The notes: generated by a model not told the origin, from the sequence alone. Counted from the first letter of the stretch, positions 1 through 10,562 are shown. The stretch: 64,000 nt of DNA from Macrosoma leucophasiata (GCA_036365455.1 JAWQUS010000023.1:8184001-8248000), one strand, 5' to 3'. Made by a program: numbers and translations.

Positions 1-48
1 AATTGTCTCAACCGGTCGCGACTAGTGACTACCTTACAAGGGCTTAGT

Positions 49-64
49 GACCCCCTAGGGGGTC
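49..64. repeat. Perfect 16-bp palindrome
   Basis: GACCCCCTAGGGGGTC reads identically on both strands. No surrounding element was recognised. Confidence 0.6.
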
Positions 65-83
65 GTAACCTATACGTTGAAAA

Positions 84-190
84 ACAGTAGCCTATAAACA
101 TTCACATCAAACCAGAGATTTCAAAGTAAATGCGTTGCCACCCCTGAGACCTGAGATGTTGAGGCCTCTGTGCCGGAAATTACAAAGCGT
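84..190 (-). repeat. Metulj-like SINE fragment
   Basis: Matches the middle of the SINE family described at 52669-52959, from the GCCTATA(G/A)AC region to CCGGAAATTACA. It is interrupted afterwards by unrelated sequence containing GAGTGGTCAAGCGG, which resembles a tRNA A box but is too little to call. Confidence 0.7.
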
Positions 191-240
191 ATGTGCTGCC
201 TGAGTGGTCAAGCGGCCAGTTTGCTGATGCGCGTCGATTC

Positions 241-931
241 CCAAAAATTCAGGATCCACCTAAAAATTATTATCGTGCACAGAAGGTATCCTTCTGTGTT
301 CTGTGTGTCTGATACAATCTTAAAATCTTCCGGTGCTGTACTGTGTGCACATAGATCGTAAAAAGATTACTTATATTTCAATACTCTAGGTACATTCATT
401 TTTAAAATCTATATGAATAGCATAATTTGGCGTCAACAACAAAATAAGCCGACTTGTTTGTATTAAGTTTGAACTATAATTTGCAAGAGATCTGGAAGAT
501 TAGTACACTTTAGAGCGTTCCCATCAGTCGACCTCGTCTGTTGATTTAGGACGCAGAAATTAGTCGAACCATCTATTATTACGAGTATACAATAACACCG
601 CTTTTAGTTTTATGATGTTCGCCAACTATCTTGAAATAGGCGGACGTAGCTGGGGTAGCTTTATTAATTTTAATATCGAAGCTCGGCTTAAGCCCATCAA
701 CAAGTTGTTCTGGGTTTAAAATTAATATAGGTGATGTCGGAGCGTCGATGGACGATATTATGCGCACCGCGTCGCGCCTGCCTGGGGCGGCCGACCTCAT
801 GAAATATGATTTTTATTAATAAGTTGACACGCTCGATGATTATAAGATAAGCCCCCACTTTGCATTCCGCAGAGCCTTCTTGTTTTCCGACGTCAACACT
901 CGGCTGTAATCCGCCGCGCCGAGTCTTCGCC
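241..931. other. Mostly unassigned; one unrecognised minus-strand ORF
   Basis: I recognise no repeat here. A 73-codon minus-strand ORF spans 579-800 and has mixed codon use (protein includes PTSPILILNPEQLVDG and FDIKINKATPATSAY). It could be a fragment of a retroelement gag-like ORF, or chance. It lacks a recognisable motif. Confidence 0.3.
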
Positions 932-1327
932 TAGGGATGTTACGCATATGACATTTCGGATCTGGATACGGATATATGAATGATATTATATCGGATACGG
1001 ATACCTATTAGGTATATTTAGAAGGAGTTGTTGAATGACTCTACTTTGAGGTTATAATTTATTTCCAACTAAAAATAGGTTTTTACCTACATTCTCTTGA
1101 TAAAAAAAAGTCTAAATTAAACCAGACTCAGAATGCATTTAAAATGAAATAAAACTCACAAGGTGGGGCACTTTTCTGGTAAAATAATAGAGATAAAACG
1201 TCTTAATTGGACTATACTGATAACAGAATTTATCAGAAACTTTTATTTCGGATTCGGTTACGGTTACGGATGTCTATCCGTATCTATATTTCGGATATCC
1301 GGTAGTTTCGGTTAGCTTACATCCCTA
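932..1327. mobile_element. hAT-like MITE with TAGGGATGT termini
   Basis: The element begins TAGGGATGT and ends ACATCCCTA, a terminal inverted repeat of the hAT type. Inside each end are repeated CGGATACGGATA-like motifs, as expected for subterminal binding sites. There is no transposase ORF, so it is non-autonomous. An 8-bp target duplication is expected for hAT elements, but the flanks do not match well, so the insertion is old or the boundaries have decayed. Confidence 0.6.
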
Positions 1328-1838
1328 CCTACACCTCACCGCCGCGATATACAACGTTACAACACTCGCGTAGCGCGTTCCAAATGATCCAAAACAAGAT
1401 TTCAATTTATTTTCGCTGGTGAACTTTAGTATGGTTATGTTACATAACATGGGTGTATGCACGTACGCTTGAACGTACGCATTTACCTCTGTCTACCCCT
1501 TCAAGGAAACAAAACATGAATATTATGAAATTATTTTATTTAGTCAAGATCTTAACTCGACGCGACCGTGGTAGCGGGCAGAGGAGCTACTTGATAATAA
1601 CACACAGAGCTTGCGGCGCTGTACCGGGGCACAACGGAGGGGTCGCGGAGGCTAAACATTCCAGGAAGGACTCGCGATCCGACCGGAATATATACAGAAT
1701 TCATTTATATATAGCTATCCAACTGTCCTGCCGTCATGTTCTCAATGTCAATAAATAAATATATGAATTAGATGATTTATAGACGGCAGAATGTGATGAT
1801 TTGTAAATGAAAAAATGCTGTAAGTCTACTGGTGGCAT
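1328..1838. other. No gene seen; GC-rich patch
   Basis: Around 1450-1510 there is the motif TTTACCTCTGTCTACCCCTT, related to the repeat fragment at 27285. A GC-richer patch at 1560-1690 has short open frames but no splice-bounded exon that I recognise. Confidence 0.3.
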
Positions 1839-1905
1839 AGTTAAGAGAGACGAAGATCGTGGGCATAGGCACCACCGAATTAGCTTATCTATTTACCGCC
1901 CGGGA
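1839..1905 (+). repeat. Metulj-like SINE 5' fragment
   Basis: A short decayed match to the GGCGTAGGCACCACCGCATTA head of the SINE family. Confidence 0.5.
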
Positions 1906-2283
1906 GCTCCAACACAAGGTCAGTTATTTTACAACATAAAAGAGCGGTATCACAAGTTCCTTAAATTAACATTCCAAATACCGTCAAAACTGTTCCAATA
2001 TGTTGAATAAAAAAATAATTATTTTATGAAATTAATACAGGTTACCAGTTTTTCTTTAGATGTACCTAGCACTGAATAAATGGGACTTCCGTAGAAGAAA
2101 AAAATGCCCATGAAATGGTTTGTCGATATCTATTTGTATATAAAGACTCTAGTTTAAGTAAGTAACGATATTGAGCGACTTCAAAATATAAGATTACATC
2201 GTTACAAACCTCTGTAGTTTTTTAGATGAAGTTATTGTTTGCCAATTGTATGTTCACTATATTCGATAAATAAAATAAAAAAA

Positions 2284-2512
2284 TGCGATGTGAATGGTTA
2301 CAGAGGCCCAGGAAAACCAAGACTGACCTACCATGACCAAATAGGTCGAGTTCTGTTTGATGGTGTGGTCAAAAGTCTTAAGAATCGGCGTGCATGTATG
2401 AAAAGAATGATGAAGGTAGATGCGGCACGAGAGGTATGTCAGGACCGGGATATCAAGCGCCCTACACTCTCTGCCTACCCCGTTAGGATCCTGGCGTGAA
2501 GATACATACATA
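2284..2512 (+). pseudogene. RTE-type LINE, 3' end fragment
   Basis: Encodes the extreme C-terminus of an RTE-clade endonuclease/reverse transcriptase (segments resembling GCRGPGRPRLTYHDQIGRVL and NRRACMKRMMKVD). The short 3' UTR GGCGTGAAGATACATACATA ends in the (ATAC) tail usual for this lepidopteran RTE. It is 5'-truncated, the common outcome of target-primed reverse transcription. The longest copy is at 59252-59933. Confidence 0.85.
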
Positions 2513-2515
2513 AAA

Positions 2516-3195
2516 TAAAATAAAACATATTTTCTGACATAGGGACAATGTGAACCGCAAAACGTAATATGATAGTAAAAGTTATACATTTAGAGATGTA
2601 TAAAAATGCTTTCGAACGAGATGCTTGCACAAAATGCAGAGTTCTATAATAAAGTTCTATCATTGAACTACTGATTATTCTATACTATTACTTTAAGTGC
2701 CAATTCACTTTACTATTACAACAAATTAGAATGATTGACAGCTTTAAGAACAAAGTAAAAAGACAAGCAATCGCAGAGTCACGACATTGCTTCTGAGGCA
2801 TACACAGATTTAATAAACCCCATTTCCCAAACTATATTTGCTTCGAGGATGCTCTAGAAAATTCAAAAACAAATGTATCCGAACACAAGAAGACGATATT
2901 ACATATAAAGGCATAGGAAGAGCCTCTGTCCATATTATTAGCTATCGAAACGAACGCGACCGGAAATCGACTCTGGCATACATCCGCCCAGGATAGTATG
3001 CACCGTCCTATTATTCGTTCGTTTCAGTTCTCTAAGAAAAATATTGTTCTCCCCCTAATCATTTCCTGCTTAGAAATATTGTTTTGATTCGTTACAGGGA
3101 TTACGTAATAAATATATCAATTAACACATGTTGTTTTGTTATTCGATAGTTTTATCTTAGAGTTTTTTCCTCATCAAAAACAAACATAACTATAT
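2516..3195. other. Nothing recognised
   Basis: AT-rich sequence between two insertions. No convincing ORF, hairpin or known repeat was seen. Confidence 0.3.
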
Positions 3196-3499
3196 ATTGT
3201 ACTATTTATTTTTCGCAATAACACATGCGATTGAACTTTAGAAATTAAAGGAAAATTTGATTTCGGGCAGGTATCGAACCTGCGACCTCAGGATAACCAG
3301 TTCAGCCGCTTTACCACTAAGCTACCGAAGTCCCACACCGATGCGTCAAATTTTGCTTTCCGTTTTTTATTTTTAACCGATTTAGGGTCGGTGAACGCCA
3401 TCCATTGATAACTAATTAATAGCTTTACAACCGATATGATAGACTTTGCAGTTTATACAATATCGTTCAGAAGTCGCTGTTCCCTTTGAATTGTACTAT

Positions 3500-3503
<4 letters not shown>
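3196..3503 (-). mobile_element. SINE with internal tRNA-like module and 14-bp target duplication
   Basis: A 280-bp element (3210-3489) lies between perfect direct repeats ATTGTACTATTTAT at 3196-3209 and 3490-3503, a strong sign of retrotransposition. Read on the minus strand it has a head of about 155 bp (starting AAAGGGAACAGCGACTTC), a tRNA-like module at 3332-3259, and a tail containing GCATGTGTTATTGCGAAAAA. The module has an A box (TAGCTTAGTGG) and a B box (GGTTCGATACC). Its acceptor stem is GACTTCG against CGAAATC, one mismatch from perfect. Most tRNA-derived SINEs begin with the tRNA; here it lies after a long head. Related copies are at 16204-16655, 18786-18971, 29520-29665 and 48045-48558. 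Confidence 0.75.

Positions 3504-3546
<43 letters not shown>
3504..3546. repeat. (TA)n microsatellite
   Basis: An almost pure TA dinucleotide run directly after the right target duplication of the tRNA-bearing SINE. Confidence 0.95.
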
Positions 3547-3550
<4 letters not shown>

Positions 3551-3591
3551 AATGTGTTGTACGTTACTACCGGAGCGCGTAGATATTTACT

Positions 3592-4830
3592 TAATAGGTT
3601 GGGGAAAAAGTCTTTTCGCATTATAGTATGTATGAACTTGTAATAAAATCTCTTTGGCTGTAGTATTTGTATCTGGCTGGTTTTGGTAGCATAGAAAGTT
3701 AAAATTTTTTTTATAACATAATTCCAAATTCAAATAAGGCAAATGTGTGATTTTAATTTGTTTTTCGTACAAAAAATGCAACGCAAGCCGCGAAAAAAAT
3801 TTGCGATGTTTATGGACCTAGTGCAGTGTCTGTGAGAGTAGCACAAATTTGGTTTAAGCGTTTTCAATCCGGAAATTTTGATGTCAAAGATGCACCTCGC
3901 TCTGCTCGCCCTATTACGGATAAAATGGATGCCATTTTTGAAAAAGTGGAGCAAGATCGACATATCAGTAGTTACGACGTAGCTGAAGAACTGAGAATTG
4001 ACCACAAAACAGTTTTGGCGCATTTGAAAAAAGCTGGGTACAAAAAAAAGCTCGATTTTTGGGTACCTCACGAGCTCATTGAAAGAAACCTAATGAACCG
4101 TGTACTCATTTGTAATTCTTTATTACGACGTAATGAAACCGAATCATTTTTGAAGAAGCTGATAACTGGTGATGAAAAGTGGATCACGTATGACAAGAAC
4201 GTGCGAAAAAGGTCGTGGTCTAAGGCCGGTCAGGCTTCACAGACTGTGGCGAAACTCGGGTTAACTCGCAATAAGGTGATGTTGGGTGTGTGGTGGGATT
4301 GGAAGGGCATTATTCATTATGAGCTTTTACCACCAGGCAGGACTATCGATTCTGAACTCTACTGCGAACAACTGATGAGATTAAAGCAAGAAGTTGAGAG
4401 AAAGCGGCCGGAATTGATCAACAGAAGGGGTGTGGTGTTTCACCATGATAACCCTAGACCTCACACATCTATAGCCACTCAGCAAAAATTAAGAGAGTTT
4501 GGCTGGGAGGTGTTAATGCATCCGCCGTATAGTCCTGACCTTGACCTCGTCCTGAACCTTCAGATTTCCACTTGTTTCGGTCTCTTCAGAATTCTTTATG
4601 CAATGTTAGGTTAACATCACGAGAGGACTGCCAAATCCACTTGTCGCGGTATTTTGATGAGAAGTCCCAAAATGTTGATAGCAATGGGATCATGTCCCTA
4701 CCTACAAGATGGCAAAAGGTTATCGAACAAAATGGTACATACATACTTTAGTTAAATTTAAATAAACTATATTAAAAAATGTTTTGAATTATCTTAAAAA
4801 ATGCGAAGAAACTTTTTCCCCAACCTAATA
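3592..4830 (+). mobile_element. mariner transposon, copy 1
   Basis: A 1235-bp element at 3594-4828 with terminal inverted repeats ATAGGTTGGGGAAAAAGT and its complement, flanked by TA at 3592-3593 and 4829-4830. TA duplication and a length near 1.3 kb are standard for mariner. It carries one transposase pseudogene on the plus strand. Copies 2 (8609-10017) and 3 (55471-56762) lie on the minus strand. Confidence 0.92.
3770..4751 (+). pseudogene. mariner transposase, frameshifted (copy 1)
   Basis: The main frame (3826-4614) starts inside the N-terminal helix-turn-helix region (VAQIWFKRFQSGNFDVKDAP) and continues through the linker WVPHEL. The first catalytic Asp is in TGDEKW and the second in HHDN. 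The family is DD34D: in the sister copies the third Asp falls in YSPDLAPSD, 34 residues after the second. In this copy an 11-bp net insertion, which looks like a local duplication of CCTGACCTT at about 4548-4560, shifts the frame just before that residue, so the third catalytic Asp is lost. The remaining C-terminal sequence continues out of frame to about 4751. The N-terminus is also degraded before 3826. Confidence 0.9.
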
Positions 4831-4845
4831 TATACAACCTACAAA

Positions 4846-4892
4846 TGTTAATTCAGATGCGTTACCTCTCCTGAGACATAAGATTTCTTAAT
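4846..4892 (-). repeat. Metulj-like SINE fragment
   Basis: A short match including CAGATGCGTTACC and CCTGAGACATAAGAT. Confidence 0.5.
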
Positions 4893-5757
4893 CTTCCTGG
4901 AAGTTGAGAGACCTTTAGTAACTACTAAATCGTTTTTAGAGTTTAATAATATCTTCCTATATTAGATTATGCTGTACGCTAAAAACTACGACACAAAGCC
5001 TCAAGCTCTCTAACATCAGAAAAATTGTCAACATTAGCAAATATGAGGAAATAGCAGAAATTTTGAATTCTTTTATATTTTAAGAAGTTGAGATGAAAAT
5101 CTTAAATTCGTATTATATGGTGATTAAATATTACGCTAACTTTAATTAAGAAAAAAGTAAATCCTTTTTCCTTTACATAATTTACGAAAAGCAAGACAGC
5201 AAATATTTTGTAAATTATTTCATTGTCGTTATATATTATTATCCTGTATAACAAGGTTGCACATTTTAATTTATGATACCTATGCCTTTACCCCAACTTA
5301 TCTGAAAAATATAAAGATTATTAATTTAATTTTTCTGACCTAACGTGACAGTAAAATCCACAACAGAAGCGTGCTTAGTTTCACTGGTTTAAAAGTATTA
5401 ACCATACAAACACGAATAAAGAGGTTCTTTGGTTTAAAAAATAAATAAGTAACATTGTCAGCGTTATATATTGCGTGTGTGTGCGTGAAATCTCAACTCG
5501 TCCAAAGATCCCCGGCGGCCCCGTGACCCGAACCCTATTGTTGTCCACTAAGAAATATCTATTTTATCATGTAACGTTATATTTTTGCTCGTGGCCCCGT
5601 GAAAATAAGGAATGTGTTTGTGTAAAGTAATGTACTACTGAAAAGAAGAAAAACAGTATATTAAGTACGCGATAACAAATGTGGAATTTGTTTTAAAGGT
5701 ACATTGAAGCGTGTTTACGAATGATTCTTCATCCCAACGTTTGTGCAATATTTTTAC
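4893..5757. other. Nothing recognised
   Basis: AT-rich. The only GC-rich patch (about 5500-5535) contains no recognisable exon. Confidence 0.3.
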
Positions 5758-6018
5758 TGGTGGTAGAGCTCCAGTGACGGAGCTCGCGGGCGTAGGCACC
5801 ACCGCATTACCTAATATACTTGCCGCTAAATGGTAGTGTTCAGCACTACCGTGTTCCGGTCAGGTGGTAATGTACGGCCCTGTAATTTCCGGCACAGAGG
5901 CATAACACCTTAGGCCTCAGGAGTGGTAACGCATCTGCATTTTGACCTTGGTCTTTGTGTGGGTGTCTATAGGCTGCAGTCATCACTTAACATCTATGTG
6001 AACTGCATGCTTAGTTAT
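5758..6018 (+). repeat. Metulj-like SINE, near full length, tail lost
   Basis: Starts GGTGGTAGAGCTCCAGTGAC and runs through CACTTAACATC to GAACTGCATGCTT. The poly-A end is replaced by unrelated sequence. Very close to the copies at 28113 and 52669. Confidence 0.85.
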
Positions 6019-6629
6019 TGGCCGAATTTTCTGCATGAGGGAATGAGAGCGAAAAACATAGCGCTGACACGATTTAACGCTATCATTTATAGGCAAATAG
6101 ATTTAGTAATTTGATGGTACCTACGAGCTTCGCAACTGAAGTGTTTCCAAAGGCTTTCAAATAATTTCATTAATTCCAACATTAAGTTACGCAATAAACA
6201 TACTTTTTCTCCAATAACTCTGCGAACACTTTCAGGAAAATTTAAGCGTGAAGCTATGTTAATTAAATACTGTCGTTCACAAGACGACACTTACTGTAAT
6301 CGTCGCAATAAAAACTTAATAAATAACCCATTTAATTAGAGTTGGAATGATTCAGAAAGAGATCCATTCCTCTTTTGCGTAGACGAATAACTGTTTCTGC
6401 TGTGTTAATAACCGATGCGCCAGTGGAAAGCAAATATGGTTCTAAATAAACAGTTTATCATACTGGACATGCGGTTGGCCCGAGGCGCGTATGACCAACA
6501 TCAAAGTGCTCTAGTCGACAAACATGGCATTTGGCACGGAGATGGGCTAAATGAAAATATTTTTGTAATACAAACACTGTGGTCCTACATTATGGAACAA
6601 CTACTTTTGTGTCCTATTAGGTACACTTC
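6019..6629. other. Nothing recognised
   Basis: Unassigned sequence immediately left of the hAT element. Short ORFs on both strands have no recognisable motif. Confidence 0.3.
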
Positions 6630-6754
6630 ATTCTAATTAAGGATTGCAATCCCGCAGCTTCTTCAATCCCGCGGGATTGAAATGCGGGATTGATCAATCC
6701 CGCGCGGATCCCGCATTTTAGGAATTTTGTTATAAAATCAATTGAAACTGCAGG

Positions 6755-6990
6755 TTTTTAGGGTTCCGTAGTAAACAAGGAACCCTTATAGTTTCGCCAA
6801 GTTCGTCTGTCTGTCTATCTGTCCGTCCGTCCGCGGTTTAGCGCAAAAACTATTAGTAACAGAGACTTGAAATTTGGCACAAGTATACACCTTTAATCAC
6901 GCCGACAAAAAGGTAGATTAAAAACATGAAAAAAAAAGTAATATTTAGGGTACCTCCCCTACATGTAACGCGCGGATAATTGTTTTATTT
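6755..6990. repeat. GGGTTCCGTA-type dispersed repeat, one end
   Basis: Begins TTTTAGGGTTCCGTAGTAAA and has the GTCTGTC/GTCCGTCC run typical of this common lepidopteran repeat. A longer copy with both ends is at 11340-11814. Confidence 0.6.
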
Positions 6991-7165
6991 TTCGTTTTCT
7001 GTATAGTGTGGTTTCAAAAATGTTAGGGATGTGGTAATATCACTTTTCGATTTTGTTAACAGTTCGTGATTTGATAAGCTTAAAAGTGCCAATTTTCGTT
7101 AGAGACAAGTGTCCCCCCCTCTACCAACTAAATGATTGTTGTTAGAAGTTTAAACGTTACGGCGC

Positions 7166-7206
7166 ACATGCACTCACCTCACCACACCCACACCCACACT
7201 CTCACA

Positions 7207-7262
<56 letters not shown>
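7166..7262. repeat. (CA)n microsatellite
   Basis: A long CA run preceded by imperfect CACACC/CACACT repeats. Confidence 0.95.
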
Positions 7263-7263
<1 letters not shown>

Positions 7264-7337
7264 CCTTCTTTTAGTTATTTTGCTATTATGCTAATCAAAA
7301 TGCTGTAATCTTTTTAGATAAATACCATATATGTATA

Positions 7338-7474
7338 GCTTTAATTGCCCTGGTGGATGAGCGGGGTACCCTGTAACACAGGTTTCTTAACCCAGTATGG
7401 GGGCCCTTGCGATGTTGCTTGTAAAACCATTTAAAATGAATAAAGCATTTTTGATTTTTTGATTTTTTGATTAC
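7338..7474 (+). mobile_element. LINE 3' end with AATAAA and (TTTTTGA)n tail
   Basis: Contains TAACACAGGTTTCTTAACCC, then AATGAATAAAGCATTTTTGA and three TTTTTGATT repeats. This resembles the 3' UTR and short-repeat tail of jockey/CR1-type LINEs. No coding part is present. Confidence 0.6.
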
Positions 7475-7663
7475 ACTACAGATAGGTCGAGTTCTGTCTG
7501 ATGGTGGTGTCAAAAGTCTTAGGAATCGGCGTGCATGTATGAAGAGAATGATGAAGGTAGACGAGGCACGAGAGGTTTGTTAGAACCGGGATGTCTGGCG
7601 CTCTACACTCTCTGCCTACCCCGTTAGGGACCTGGCGTGAAGATACATACATACATACATACT
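7475..7663 (+). pseudogene. RTE-type LINE, 3' end fragment
   Basis: Encodes the final C-terminal residues (IGRVLSDGGVKSLRNRRACM region) and ends GGCGTGAAGATACATACATA with four ATAC units. 5'-truncated and inserted next to a different LINE tail. Confidence 0.85.
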
Positions 7664-7895
7664 ACAGATGTAGTGGTCAAGAACACAAAACGAATGAAAT
7701 AAGATATTACAACAAATTAAAAATAATACTTTTATCACGCACGCACGACGCCCATCATGGTATTTTAATAAAGTCGGATTATACACAATGACAATTTTGT
7801 GATACCTGCTTCTGGGTTTTCCTTCTGTCTAATAAAAAAAAATTTACTATACTAAAATATGTCGGTAAAGTAGCCATCGCTTTACTCGAATTACT

Positions 7896-7952
7896 GACTG
7901 TAGTGACTGTGACTGACTGATGGACTGATAAATTGACTGACTGACTTTGACT
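7896..7952. repeat. (GACT)n-like low-complexity tract
   Basis: Imperfect repeats of GACT/GACTGACT. Confidence 0.7.
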
Positions 7953-8129
7953 TTTACGCTGCATATTAAGAATACGAAATATCGTTATACTTGACACTGG
8001 CAATATGCGTAATAGCGATGCCATAATATATATATGACGGGGATGGAGAATATAAGCATACTGACCTGACTAAACCGATGATTATAGAAACTCCTTAGCA
8101 AAGTATTAAAAATACCCAGTGGTTTGATG

Positions 8130-8155
8130 GACAAGTGTCATCAATGACACTTGTC
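8130..8155. repeat. Perfect hairpin, 12-bp arms
   Basis: GACAAGTGTCAT, a 2-nt spacer, then ATGACACTTGTC. No flanking element was recognised. Confidence 0.6.
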
Positions 8156-8684
8156 AGTTAAATTAGAATTTGGAAATGAGAAAATAATGGAAGGCGGTCT
8201 GGGCCGGTTCCTTGCTAGAATTCTGTAACTCGATATAGCAATCTAGATTCAGTAATAGTTGGATAACGAGATATAGTAACGATTCGCGTAGTACTGAATT
8301 GATTGGCAGAAGAGATTTACATTGTGCAATGAATATCGGTATTCTGGTAGCTGTATCCCCGGTCGTAAGAGTTTCTTGCCCGTTCTTCTCTGCCGGCGTA
8401 ATCGAATGGGCGGATCTTTGGCAATAAACGACTATTGCTTGATCTTCTGCCAAACCATGTGCTTTATTTCATCACCCGCTCGAGTTCCCACCTACCGACG
8501 CTTACAAACACGAATAACATATCGGCTTATGGAAAGACACGCAGACAATACTACCTAGATGTCCTAGATGTCCTGACTGGAGAGGCCTCCTGCCGAAATA
8601 TATATATATTAGGTTGGGGAAAAAGTTTCTTCGCATTTTTTAAGATAGTTCAAAACATTTTTTAATATAGTTTATTTAAATTTA

Positions 8685-9838
8685 ACTAAAGTATGTATGT
8701 ACCATTTTGTTCGATAACCTTTCGCCATCTTGTAGGTAGGAACATGATCCCATTGCTATACAAATTTTAGGACTTCTCATCAAAATACCGCGACAAGTGG
8801 ATTTGGCAGTCCTCTCGTGATGTTAACCTAACATTGCATAAAGAATTCTGAAGAGACCGAAACAGGTGGAAATCTGAAGGTGCAAGGTCAGGACTATACG
8901 GCGGATGCATTAACACCGCCCAGCCAAACTCTCTTAATTTTTGCTGAGTGGCTGTAGATGTGTGAGGTCTAGCTTTATCATGATGAAACACCACACCCCT
9001 TCTGTTGAATTTTCAATTCCGGCCGCTTTCTCTCAACTTCTTGCTTTAATCTCATCAGTTGTTCGCAGTAGAGTTCAGAATCGATAGTCCTGCCTGGTGG
9101 TAATAGCTCATAATGAATAATGCCCTTCCAATCCCACCACACACACAACATCACCTTATCACCTTATTGCGAGTTAACCCGGGTTTCGCCACAGTCTGTG
9201 AAGCCTGACCGGCCTTTGACCACGACCTTTTTCGCACGTTCTTGTCGTACGTGATCCACTTTTCATCACCAGTTATCAGCTTCTTCAAAAATGATTCGGT
9301 TTCATTACGTCGTAATAAAATATCACAAATGAGTACACGGTTCATTAGGTTTCTTTCAGTGAGCTCGTGAGGTACCCAAATATCGAGCAATTTTTGTACC
9401 CAGCTTTTTTCAAATGCGCCAAAACTGTTTTGTGATCAATTCTCAGTTCTTCAGCTACGTCGTAACTACTGATATGTCGATCTTGTTCCACTTTTTCAAA
9501 AATGGCATCCATTTTATCCGTAATAGGGCGACCAGAGCGAGGTGCATCTTTGACATCAAAATTTCCGGATTGAAAACGCTTAAACCAAATTTGTGCTACT
9601 CTCACAGACAATGCACTAGGAATAAAGGTAAAAAGTGTTTTTTACCCAATATCTATATCGCGCCACGACCCGGTTCGTAAAATGAGTGAAATTAGTGTTA
9701 AACGCGAGTGTTTTAAAAGTTATAATGCACTAGGTCCATAAACATCGCAAATTTTTTTCGCTGCCTGCGTTGCATTTTTACCTTTTTTGTAGTAAAATTT
9801 TAAAATGTATCGAATTTCTTCATTAGATTCACTCATCT
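8685..9838 (-). pseudogene. mariner transposase, several frameshifts (copy 2)
   Basis: Pieces of a DD34D transposase are visible in order: the HTH part (9611-9345), the TGDEKW catalytic block (9390-9151), and HHDKARPH plus YSPDLAPSDFHLF (8994-8767). The residue after the second Asp is Lys instead of Asn. A separate insertion breaks the N-terminal coding region at about 9620. Not functional. Confidence 0.88.
9610..9734. mobile_element. 103-bp insertion inside mariner copy 2, with 11-bp duplication
   Basis: AATGCACTAGG is present at 9610-9620 and again at 9724-9734, while copies 1 and 3 have no such insert. The inserted DNA begins with a hairpin-forming GGTAAAAAGTGTTTTTTACC (9627-9646) and contains ACGACCCGGTTCGTAAAATG. 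It could be a very short retroposed fragment; the family is not recognised. Confidence 0.6.
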
Positions 9839-10419
9839 TGACAGTACGAAAAACAAATGAAAATCACACATTTGCATAATTTGAATTTGGAATTATGTTC
9901 TTTAAAATTTTAACTTTGAATGATACCAAAACCAGCCAGATACAAATACTACAGCCAAAGAGATTTTATTACAAGTTCATACATACTATAATGCGAAAAG
10001 ACTTTTCCCCAACCTATTATATATATAAAAAATATGTCTCACATATTATACCAACCAAAGTATTTGTTTTCTGACTAAATATGAATTAAGTAAGTGAGAA
10101 ATATTTAGTAAATAAATCGGTTTTATAAGACCTTAATTTTGAAAATGTTTGGCATCAAGTTTTATTTAATTTTAACCTTACATCTAAAAACAGGTCAGGT
10201 TAAAAGTGCCAATCTTATTACTTATGAGAATAAGAATGAATTTGTGCTTTCTCGCAAAACTTCAGGAATGTTTCAGCAGCTAATTTAAATTTGCGGGATC
10301 CGCGGATCCACGTTTTGAAGGTGCGGGATCCACCAGATTGATAAGAGGTGCGGGGCCCGCGGGATTGCGGGACCCCACTTTGCGGGATTGCAATCCCTAA
10401 TTCTAATACATTCAGTGTG

Positions 10420-10562
10420 TCAGAAATTACAGAGCCGTCCGTTACCACCTGACCGTAACACGATAGCGTTGAACACTATTATTAAGCGGCAAGTAGATTA
10501 GGTAATGCGATGGTGCCTACGCACGTAATCTACGCCACTTAAGCTCTACGAGCTCTACCAGT
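10420..10562 (-). repeat. Metulj-like SINE, 5' half
   Basis: Runs from GAAATTACAGAGCC through GAACACTATTATTAAGCGGC to AGCTCTACCAGTAA. It starts just outside the hAT target duplication. Confidence 0.75.

Larger units (their letters stand above)
8607..10019 (-). mobile_element. mariner transposon, copy 2
   Basis: The element at 8609-10017 lies between TA dinucleotides 8607-8608 and 10018-10019. Ends are TTAGGTTGGGGAAAAAGT and the complement of ATAGGTTGGGGAAAAGT. At 1409 bp it is longer than its sisters because of an internal insertion at 9621-9734. It sits inside the hAT element, so it is the younger of the two. Confidence 0.92.
6630..10407. mobile_element. hAT element with perfect 8-bp target duplication, loaded with nested insertions
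   Basis: The direct repeat ATTCTAAT at 6630-6637 and 10400-10407 flanks an element whose ends are TAAGGATTGCAATCCCGC and the complement of TAGGGATTGCAATCCCGC. The 8-bp duplication and TARRG-type ends place it in the hAT superfamily. Both subtermini are rich in GCGGGAT(C/T) repeats (6650-6715 and 10290-10390), probably transposase-binding clusters. No hAT transposase is visible, so it is non-autonomous. Its 3762 bp are inflated by later insertions: a GGGTTCC-type repeat, a CA microsatellite, a LINE tail, an RTE tail and a mariner. Confidence 0.88.

Noticed and set aside
3259..3332. Functional tRNA gene on the minus strand
   Set aside because: The acceptor stem has a mismatch and the module sits within a retrotransposed unit with a 14-bp duplication.
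7166..7262. CRISPR-like or satellite array
   Set aside because: It is a simple CA microsatellite; no spacer-repeat structure exists anywhere in the window.
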